Source of the DNA: Nocardiopsis coralli | GTDB taxonomy: Bacteria > Actinomycetota > Actinomycetes > Streptosporangiales > Streptosporangiaceae | Reading direction: 5' to 3' | Length of the DNA stretch: 64,000 nucleotides | Assembly: GCF_014892575.1 (NCBI RefSeq) | Contig: NZ_JADBGI010000013.1 | Span: 1 to 64,000 of the forward strand | In this document: positions 57,677 through 64,000 of the stretch, piece by piece | Layout of the letters: each line of letters begins with the position of its first letter | Numbering within the stretch: the first letter of the stretch is position 1 | Program-made: the position numbers and the translations under genes | The notes under the pieces: model-generated | The model's database searches: none | What the model saw: the letters and a program-made list of their open reading frames with translations, nothing else | Told to the model about the DNA's origin: nothing

Positions 57677-59497
57677 GTGAGCCTGCGCATCGAACGGCAC
57701 GAGGTCGGCGAAGAAGCTCTCACCGAGGCCACGGAGAACTTCAACACCCGGATCGCACGACAGGTCGACATGCAGGAGCAGTTCGACCGGAGCGATTCCG
57801 ATTGGGGCGAAGCCGCCTTGATGCTCTCCGCCTACGCCGGCGCCCGCTCGGTTCAGGCACCGAACGCTCGGACCGACATCAAGGTCGCCCTGCACTCGGC
57901 TGCCGAAGCAGAGTTCGGAGCGCTCCTCCTCTCCGGGCTCCCCTCCTCCGCGGGGGTCGACATCGCCCTCACCTACACCGGCACCGGGATCTGCTACGAG
58001 TCCGCGGAGGGAGAGAGCGGACCGGAGGAAACCGACACGGTCACGCCCCTCGACTGGACCTCGACGTTCTACTCGTCGATCATCTCGGACCAGACCGAGG
58101 ATCACCGGTCGCACCTGGTCAGGTTCGTGCGAGACCTCGACGGGAAGCACGCCCTTCCGCACGCACTGGCCTCGTACCTCTATCCGGAGATGGGCCTGGG
58201 ACGGAAAGAGTTGGAGACCTACGTGCGCAATGCCGTCGAACGCGCACAAGCCCGTTCGGACCACGAGTCGTCCCGCCTCACGCCCGTTCAGCGCCGGGCC
58301 GAGGGCGACCTGGTACTGCTGAACGCGCTCCTCTCCGGGGACCAGGAAGCCTTCTGGGCTCGGATGCGGGCGAGGCTGGAGCGGTACCCGGAGGACGATT
58401 TCGGCGCGTTCGTCCCTGTCCAAGTGCTGCTCCCGACGACCGAACTCGCGTTCGCGGCCCTGGCAGTGCGGATCGAGGGTTGGCAGATGCCGTTCGAGAC
58501 CGATTACCTTCCGCGGTACCTGGTCGAGGCCCCCGGTGCGCCCCGCGCCCGGCGTGTGGGTGCCTTCGGAGGCGAGAAGGACCCCGACTCAGTGGACGCG
58601 CTCGCCGCAGGCCCGATCGTGGTCGAGCGTCCGGAGCCGAACCCCGACCTCATGCCCCGGGCCGGCGTGTCGGTCGAGGAGCAGTACCGCCGCCAGGACA
58701 AGGCCATGGCGGACCTCATTGACCATCCGCACCTGGCGTTCGGACTCCTGCCGCGGAATGCCGCAGGCGAGCTCACATGCTTCCGCTTCCACTCCTTCGT
58801 GGACCCGCAGGCCCGCGACCCGCGCCAACTCGCCGCGCTCACCCACGCCTCCCAGTACTCGGCCGCGAAGTTCGCGTGCGTGTCGTCGGCGAGCGAGACG
58901 GAGGAGGTGACCATCGGCGAGAACACGGTCGCGCTGCAGACCTTCGGCACCGGCTCGGACACCTCGGAGAGCGCGCTCCTCCAGGCCGTGGAGGAAGCGC
59001 TGTTGTCGGGCTCGCGCGCCCGGTTGGAAGCGCTGCTCGATCTCCCCGAAGGGCTGTTTCGGCGCGGGAACGAGAACGGGCCGGCCTACCCCGACCTGTA
59101 CCGGCGAGCATTCCTCGCGTACTTGAGGGAGCAGCGTGCGCGCGGGTGGTTGGCTACCAGCCACGAGTGCGACGAGGTGGTCAGGGCCGAATTGGACGCA
59201 GCCCTGGGCTCGGTGCCCGTCCGGCTCGCACCGGACGAAGTACCGTTCTCCGGGGTCTTGTTCTCCCAGATCGTGGCCGGGGACGAGGAGGGGTTCAACC
59301 TGGCGCTGGCGGACCGGCTGGAGGAGCACCGGGAGGCGTACTCGTTCGGGCGGCGCTTGCGGGAGCCCAAGGGGCTGGTCGCCACACACGTGCTGGCGTT
59401 GGCGTGCCTGGCGCGGGCGAAGGGGTGGGCGATCCGGGTCGAGAGCGACTACCTGCCCGACGGCGTACTGGAGAGGGCTGCCGGGATGTTCCATTGA
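57677..59497 (+). CDS. Tandem-domain Imm49-like immunity protein, copy 2
   Basis: A 606-residue paralogue starting MSLRIERHEVGEEALTEATE at a GTG with AGGAAG upstream. Domain 1 ends FAALAVRIEGWQMPFETDYL (about 255-280) and domain 2 ends ACLARAKGWAIRVESDYLPD. Conserved between all copies: DPQARDPRQLAALTHASQYS (start of domain 2 core) and EALLSGSRARLEALLDLPEG. The loop after CYTGTG in domain 1 and the linker between domains vary most, which is where specificity may lie. Confidence 0.7.
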   Translation: MSLRIERHEVGEEALTEATENFNTRIARQVDMQEQFDRSDSDWGEAALMLSAYAGARSVQAPNARTDIKVALHSAAEAEFGALLLSGLPSSAGVDIALTYTGTGICYESAEGESGPEETDTVTPLDWTSTFYSSIISDQTEDHRSHLVRFVRDLDGKHALPHALASYLYPEMGLGRKELETYVRNAVERAQARSDHESSRLTPVQRRAEGDLVLLNALLSGDQEAFWARMRARLERYPEDDFGAFVPVQVLLPTTELAFAALAVRIEGWQMPFETDYLPRYLVEAPGAPRARRVGAFGGEKDPDSVDALAAGPIVVERPEPNPDLMPRAGVSVEEQYRRQDKAMADLIDHPHLAFGLLPRNAAGELTCFRFHSFVDPQARDPRQLAALTHASQYSAAKFACVSSASETEEVTIGENTVALQTFGTGSDTSESALLQAVEEALLSGSRARLEALLDLPEGLFRRGNENGPAYPDLYRRAFLAYLREQRARGWLATSHECDEVVRAELDAALGSVPVRLAPDEVPFSGVLFSQIVAGDEEGFNLALADRLEEHREAYSFGRRLREPKGLVATHVLALACLARAKGWAIRVESDYLPDGVLERAAGMFH

Positions 59498-59582
59498 GAT
59501 GCGAGGCACTTGCTACGGGAGCCAATATCAGCGCCGAAGTCGGCTCTGGTAGCAAGCGTCCCCGGCAGCCGCGGCTCCGGCG

Positions 59583-60347
59583 TCAGTCGACGTGGGCGGG
59601 GCCCGGGTCCTTCCAGTGCCCGTGCAGCAACCGGATCTGCTCGGGCAGCACCCGGGCCACGGACAGCTCCGGCAGGTCGTGCACGTCGAACCATCCGACC
59701 TCGCTGGTCTCGTCGCTCGTGAAGCCGGCGTCGAAGTCCGTCTCGACGCTTTGCGCGGGCTCGCACACGAACATCAGCTTGTACACGTGCCGGTCGTAGA
59801 CGGGCGTGTGCGGCCACTCGTGCCGGTCCAGCACCCCGGCGAGGTGCACGGCGCGCACCTGCATCCCGGCCTCCTCGAGCACCTCCCGCTCGATCGCCTC
59901 CCGGGGCCTCTCGAGCACGTCGCACCATCCTCCGGGCAGGGTCCACCGGTCGCCGTCGGCCCTCTCCCTGACCAGGAGCACACGGCCCTGGGGATCGAAG
60001 ACCCCGCCGCGCACGTCGAGCTTGGGCGTGGCATACCCCAGGGAGGCGGCGACCTCGGGTTCGTAGGCGGGCAGGTCCTCGCGGGCGACGGTCTGCATGA
60101 GGTCGCGTGCGAGGGCGCCGATGCGGTGGAAGCGCTCGATGTCGAACCGGTCGGTGCAGTACGCCAGCGCCGACTGCGACAGGGCGGTGAGCTCGATGGA
60201 GATGCGGCGCAGGTGCTCGGTGTCGGACGGGGCGTCAGGGGTGTCCTGGGCGTCAGAGCCGTCGGGGGCGTCCGGGGTGTCCTGGGGCGCAGACGTGGCG
60301 GAGCCGCCGGAGGCGTCGAGGGCATCAGGGTCCGATGGGTTGCTCAT
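59583..60347 (-). CDS. Nudix hydrolase (ADP-ribose pyrophosphatase-like)
   Basis: A 254-residue protein. An acidic Asp/Pro/Thr-rich N-terminus (1-45) is followed by an N-terminal helical module (ELTALSQSALAYCTDRFDIE) typical of Nudix proteins of this group. The Nudix box begins GGWCDVLERPREAIEREVLE and continues EAG (GX5EX7REUXEEXGU complete). It hydrolyses nucleoside diphosphate derivatives; exact substrate unknown. It sits on the opposite strand between Imm49-like copies 2 and 3 and probably was inserted or retained by chance. Confidence 0.9.
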   Translation of the reverse strand: MSNPSDPDALDASGGSATSAPQDTPDAPDGSDAQDTPDAPSDTEHLRRISIELTALSQSALAYCTDRFDIERFHRIGALARDLMQTVAREDLPAYEPEVAASLGYATPKLDVRGGVFDPQGRVLLVRERADGDRWTLPGGWCDVLERPREAIEREVLEEAGMQVRAVHLAGVLDRHEWPHTPVYDRHVYKLMFVCEPAQSVETDFDAGFTSDETSEVGWFDVHDLPELSVARVLPEQIRLLHGHWKDPGPAHVD

Positions 60348-60417
60348 GCCCCCAGCGTCGCAGGAACGTCCGCAAGCCCGGCGGGACAGCGGTACCGGGA
60401 GCCCGGCCGGGCCGGCG

Positions 60418-60444
60418 TTCCTGTCACCACCCCGTGCCAGAATC
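60418..60444 (+). promoter_or_regulatory. Conserved element upstream of Imm49-like copy 3
   Basis: TTCCTGTCACC and GTGCCAGAATC, 52 bp before the start of copy 3. It overlaps the region directly upstream of the Nudix gene. Confidence 0.55.
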
Positions 60445-60495
60445 AGGCCCGAAAGTCAGCACCCCCACCCCCGAAACCCCCACAGGAAGGACGCC

Positions 60496-62373
60496 GTGAG
60501 CCTGCGCATCGAACGGCACGAGGTCAGCGACGAGGCCCTCGCCGAGGCCACGGAGGACTTTCCCGACCGCATCGCCGGCGACGTCCACATGCAACAGAAC
60601 AGTGGCCGCGACGGGTTCGGGTGGGAGTTGATCGCGCGAGACCTGCAGGACTACGCAGCCGCCCGCTCCGTCTCGGCGCCGCTTGCCGAGACGGACATCA
60701 AGGCCGCGATGTGCTCGGCCGCCGAAGCACGCCTGGGCGGGCTCGTCCTGGACACGGCCCCCACCTCCGAGGGTGTCGGGGTGCATCTCTCCTACACCGG
60801 AACGGGGATCTCCTACCACGATCAGGAGGACGAGGTCGGGGGCGACGGGACGGACGCGTGCGACCGCCCTCCGCACGACGGGCGCCCCGCCGACCCCGAT
60901 GACTGGCGCGCGACGCTGTACCTGAACGTCATCTCCGACCAGCACGTGCGCTTCGCGAGGATCCTGGCCGGCTTGCCGTTGGAGTTCGGGGAGGACCGGG
61001 TGCTCGAGAAGGGCCTCGTCGACTATGCGTTCGGCTTCCCAGCAGGCCGTGATCCGCTGCTGAAGCCGGGAGAGATGACGCGCGGCATCGAAGCCCACTT
61101 CGTTTCCTTGGAACATGCACCGGGACCCCACCGTCCCCGGCTGGAACAGGCCGGCAACGAACTCCTGCTCCTGCACGCGCTGCAATCCGGTGACGAAGAG
61201 GCGTTCTGGTCCAGGATGCGGGCCAGGCTCGAACGCTTCCGGGACGAGCACGGCAGCGAAACTGCGTTGCGGGCACTTCTGCCCACACCCGAGATCGCCC
61301 TCGCTGCACTGGCTGTGCGGCTGGAGGGGTGGCAGGTGCCGTTCGACTCCGACTATCTGCCCCCTTACCTGTTGGAGAGCGCTGAGCAGGCACGAGCTCG
61401 GGCACAGAGCGTGGGCCTCTACGGAGCGGACAAACGGCCGGAGGCGATGCAGGCGCTCGCTGAAGGCCCGTTGGTCGTCGAGCGGCCGACGGACGCGTTC
61501 GCGCACGCGGCCAGGAAGACGGTCGAGGAGCGCTTCGAGCGGTACGTCCGTGACATCCGGAGCCCCGAGATCATCAGGGACCGGCTCCCTTCGGCGCTGA
61601 CGGAGGATGCACGCAGCGAACTCAGGAAGTTCCGGTTCGCGTCGGTCATCGACCCTCAGGCCCGGCACCCGCGCCAGCTCGCCGCGCTCGCCCACATCTC
61701 CCAAGCCTCCGTCGCCAAGTTCATGTGCGTGGAGTCGTCCGAGGACACCATCGACGTGACCCTCGACGGCACCACCGGCCCGCTCCGCACGTTCGGCCGG
61801 AATTCGGACACCTCCGAGGGAGACCTGTTCATCGGTCTGGAACGGGCTCTGATGGCGGGCTCCCGTGAGCACCTGGAGTTCCTGCTCGACCACCTCGAAC
61901 GCTTCTTCCTGCGGGAGGGGGACGCCGAGCAGGGCTACGCAACCTTCGGCTTGTACAACTACGCGTTCCAGGCCTACCTGAGGTCAGAGCGTGCCCGCGG
62001 TTGGGTCCGCGACGGGGGTGCCACGGTCGTCCTGAACGAGCACGTGGACGGGTTGGTCCGGGAGGCTCTGGAACGGCACCTGGAGGAATGGGAGGAAGAC
62101 GAACGTCCAGGTCGGCCCCCGTCGGCCGCGATCCTGTTGTCGCAGTTGGCGGCCGGGGACGAGGAAGGGTTCAACCTGGCGCTCGCGGACCTGCTGGTGC
62201 GGCACCGGAAGGCGTTCGCGTTCGGGAAGAGGAACGGCGACTCGGACGGGCTGATCGATACGCGTGCACTGGCGCTGGCGTGCCTGGCGCGGGCGAAGGG
62301 ATGGGACGTGCGGGTGGAGAGCGATTACCTTCCGGACGGGGTTCTGGAGAGGGCGGGCGCGATGTTCCGGTGA
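60496..62373 (+). CDS. Tandem-domain Imm49-like immunity protein, copy 3
   Basis: A 625-residue paralogue beginning MSLRIERHEVSDEALAEATE. In domain 1, NELLLLHALQSGDEEAFWSR (about 211-230) precedes ALAALAVRLEGWQVPFDSDY (about 258-277). In domain 2, LLSQLAAGDEEGFNLALADL precedes ALACLARAKGWDVRVESDYL. The internal match between the two halves shows an ancient domain duplication older than the gene triplication. The divergent middle is an Asp-rich loop after SYTGTGISYHD. GTG start with AGGAAGG upstream. Confidence 0.7.
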   Translation: MSLRIERHEVSDEALAEATEDFPDRIAGDVHMQQNSGRDGFGWELIARDLQDYAAARSVSAPLAETDIKAAMCSAAEARLGGLVLDTAPTSEGVGVHLSYTGTGISYHDQEDEVGGDGTDACDRPPHDGRPADPDDWRATLYLNVISDQHVRFARILAGLPLEFGEDRVLEKGLVDYAFGFPAGRDPLLKPGEMTRGIEAHFVSLEHAPGPHRPRLEQAGNELLLLHALQSGDEEAFWSRMRARLERFRDEHGSETALRALLPTPEIALAALAVRLEGWQVPFDSDYLPPYLLESAEQARARAQSVGLYGADKRPEAMQALAEGPLVVERPTDAFAHAARKTVEERFERYVRDIRSPEIIRDRLPSALTEDARSELRKFRFASVIDPQARHPRQLAALAHISQASVAKFMCVESSEDTIDVTLDGTTGPLRTFGRNSDTSEGDLFIGLERALMAGSREHLEFLLDHLERFFLREGDAEQGYATFGLYNYAFQAYLRSERARGWVRDGGATVVLNEHVDGLVREALERHLEEWEEDERPGRPPSAAILLSQLAAGDEEGFNLALADLLVRHRKAFAFGKRNGDSDGLIDTRALALACLARAKGWDVRVESDYLPDGVLERAGAMFR

Positions 62374-62528
62374 CGGGCGGGGCGTCGGGCGCAGGCGACA
62401 ACCGGCGGGATCGGGCTGACGGCGCTCGGCCGGGTTCAATGTTCCCTGGGGTGGCGGTCCTGCGCGCGACGACGGCCCGGGGAGCTCCCTGAACCGGCTC
62501 TACCGGGCAGAGAACCCGGGCCGACGCC

Positions 62529-62980
62529 GCGCGTTGCTGGGGGTGACCGTCGCGCGTAGGTGCGGGGCATGCGCTCCTTGGGGCCCGCGCGGGCATGTGC
62601 GGGGCACGCGCGTTGCGGTCGGGGCCCGCCGCAGCCCACGCTTTGCTCGGGTGGCTCGGCGCGTGTGCGCGGGGGCTCTGAGGCTCGGCGCGTGTGCGCC
62701 GGGCACGCGAGTTCCTGGGGTGACCGTCGCGCGTATGTGGGGGACCCGCAGGTCCCTTGGGCGTCCCTCCCCCTCGCACGTAGGTGCAGACCCCCACGCG
62801 TTACTGGGGGTGACCGTCGCGCGTATGTGTGGGACCCCCGCATATGTGCGGTGCCCGCATGATCTCCGGGGCGTCCCTCACCCTCGCGCGTTCCCGGGGT
62901 GGTCGTCACGCGAAGGTGCGGGGCCCGCGCTTCGGGTCGCGCCCCTGGCACGTAGGTGCAGGACCTGCGTGTCCGAGGGG
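62529..62980. repeat. Degenerate minisatellite beside VirB4-like gene
   Basis: About ten imperfect copies of a unit whose core reads GCGTAGGTGCGGGGCCCGC, with variants GCGTATGTGTGGGACC and CACGTAGGTGCAGGACC. Cores start near 62553, 62593, 62661, 62690, 62731, 62777, 62821, 62840, 62910 and 62948. A longer block containing GGGGGTGACCGTCGCGCGTA recurs at about 62540, 62716 and 62806. Spacing is irregular, so it is not a CRISPR. No gene is supported in 62374-62980. Confidence 0.6.
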
Positions 62981-64000
62981 CTACCGCTCCTGGGTCCCGG
63001 CGGGCGCCAGGCCCCCTTCGTCGAGCGCAGGGCGCTGCCGGGTCGGGTTGGTGTCCAGCCAGCGCAGCAGGTTCTCCGACACGAGGTCCACACCGATGCG
63101 GCCGGTCCGTCCGTCCAGGTCCCGGTACAGGCACTCACCGTTGCTGAGGTGGCGCAGCACGGACTGGTGGTCCTCGGTCGGGTCCACACCGACCAGCGCC
63201 ATGACGCTCTCGACCTCATAGCGCTCGCTGGAACGGAACGCGAACACCGACGACAGGCAGTTGGTGACCTGTTCGTTCAGCATGTCCCCGGCGTTCTGCG
63301 ACACCAGGATCAGCGCCGTGTTCCGCGACCGGCCCATACGCGAGACCTCCGGGACGAGCTTGGCGCCCTCGGGTGTGGAGGTCACCGCCCACGCCTCGTC
63401 CAGGAAGATCGCCTTCGGCAGGCGCCGGTCGAGCCCGTTCATGAGCCGCCGCGCGAACTGCGACACCAGGTACAGCAACGCCACCGACAGCCGCTGCTCG
63501 TAGGAGTAGTCGTCGCGGCGCAACCCGGAGTCGGGCAGGGTCAGCCCGCCCAGGGTGAACACGGTCGTCCACCCCTCGGTGTCGATACGGGCGTCGCCCT
63601 GCGGGTCGAAGCAGAGCGAGGCCAGCCGCATCTCCGACATGGACTGCAGCACGGCGCCCAGGTTCCGGGACGCGGCGTCGTCGGCGGCGATCAGGTAGTC
63701 CACGACCTTGGCCAACGACGGCTGCGGCTGGTTGGCGACGGCGGCGACCGCCTGGATCATCGCCGACTCGCGCTCCTCACTCATGCGGGGCAACAGCAGC
63801 CGCAGCGTCTCGGTCGCCATGGTCTTCTTCGCGGCGAGGTCGTCGCCGAACGCGAACGGGTCCAGCAGGCCGGGCTGGGCCGAGCCCAGGGACATGATGC
63901 GGGCCTTGCGTCCGCGGCGGCGCAGCAGTTCCACGAGGGACTCCGCGTCGCCCTTGGGGTCGATGGCGGCGACGGTGACCCCGCGCAGGGCGAGCTGGTA
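62981..64000 (-). CDS. VirB4/TraC-like conjugation ATPase, partial (C-terminal part)
   Basis: The last 339 residues of an ATPase; the frame stays open to the window edge (YQLALRGVTVAAIDPKGDAE lies upstream of the first internal GTG at 63934). The Walker B motif is KAIFLDEAWAV, followed by EVSRMGRSRNTALILVSQNA and NEQVTNCLSSVFAFRSSERY, the HerA/VirB4 pattern. VirB4 powers type IV secretion assembly at the inner membrane. The N-terminal Walker A region lies outside the window. The stop is next to the minisatellite. The minus-strand orientation matches the VirB6/VirB8/hydrolase operon at 4.2-9.2 kb. Confidence 0.85.
   Translation of the reverse strand, partial: YQLALRGVTVAAIDPKGDAESLVELLRRRGRKARIMSLGSAQPGLLDPFAFGDDLAAKKTMATETLRLLLPRMSEERESAMIQAVAAVANQPQPSLAKVVDYLIAADDAASRNLGAVLQSMSEMRLASLCFDPQGDARIDTEGWTTVFTLGGLTLPDSGLRRDDYSYEQRLSVALLYLVSQFARRLMNGLDRRLPKAIFLDEAWAVTSTPEGAKLVPEVSRMGRSRNTALILVSQNAGDMLNEQVTNCLSSVFAFRSSERYEVESVMALVGVDPTEDHQSVLRHLSNGECLYRDLDGRTGRIGVDLVSENLLRWLDTNPTRQRPALDEGGLAPAGTQER

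Noticed and set aside
62529..62980. Second CRISPR type next to VirB4-like gene
   Set aside because: Units are irregularly spaced and variable throughout, with no conserved repeat separated by unique spacers of constant length.

Overview
The window is high-GC (roughly 70%) actinomycete DNA. GTG starts are frequent, regulators are of Streptomyces/Nocardiopsis type (XRE plus DUF397, short GntR, TetR), many proteins contain proline-, alanine- or serine-rich stretches, and the CRISPR repeats are the type I-E form usual in actinobacteria. A Nocardiopsaceae-like filamentous actinomycete is the best guess, made from overall character and not from a marker gene.

Layout. At 0.1-2.9 kb lie three tandem paralogues of a MORN/YwqK-like family, a family often annotated as an antitoxin or immunity component; the first has lost its 5' end. 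A thymidine kinase follows at 3.6 kb. At 4.2-9.2 kb on the minus strand is an operon of type IV secretion-like genes: VirB6/TrbL-like, VirB8/TcpC-like, a secreted transglycosylase/NlpC-P60 hydrolase, and a membrane-anchored protein. The matching VirB4-like ATPase lies at the far right edge (from 62.98 kb, minus strand, cut by the window). If these form one conjugation-type locus, about 54 kb of accessory DNA separates its two parts.

The interval 10.0-31.7 kb is dominated by nine type I-E-like CRISPR arrays with about 78 repeats, all in the same orientation. Eight have their own copy of a conserved leader of 113-165 bp with a promoter-like start. The ninth is a leaderless remnant cut off from array 8 by a small gene. 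No cas gene is present. Cargo genes fill the gaps: short GntR regulators and a GntR fragment, a two-gene cassette of unknown function, a winged-helix regulator with a membrane protein, a DHFR/RibD-like enzyme, a VOC protein, a phosphotransferase, small membrane proteins, a lower-GC pair (secreted DUF3238-like protein plus membrane protein), a TetR/GAP-family pair and an M48 protease.

From 32 to 47 kb the content is largely metabolic: a MetE-like methionine synthase, a second phosphotransferase, an alkyl/aryl-sulfatase, a DUF952-cupin fusion, a formaldehyde dehydrogenase-like enzyme, a BCCT betaine/choline transporter and a tautomerase. From 47 to 55 kb come regulators and small proteins: a second copy of the unknown two-gene cassette, an XRE/DUF397 pair, two overlapping GntR genes, two VOC-fold proteins or relatives, a small secreted peptide, a Uma2-type nuclease and a double GNAT protein.

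At 55.6-62.4 kb are three tandem paralogues of about 606-631 residues. Each reads as two fused Imm49-type immunity domains, and the three share an upstream element; a Nudix hydrolase sits between copies 2 and 3. With the YwqK-like trio at the other end, the window has two orphan immunity-type gene clusters near a secretion-type locus and a large cas-less CRISPR field between them, which suggests an accumulation zone for defence and competition functions.
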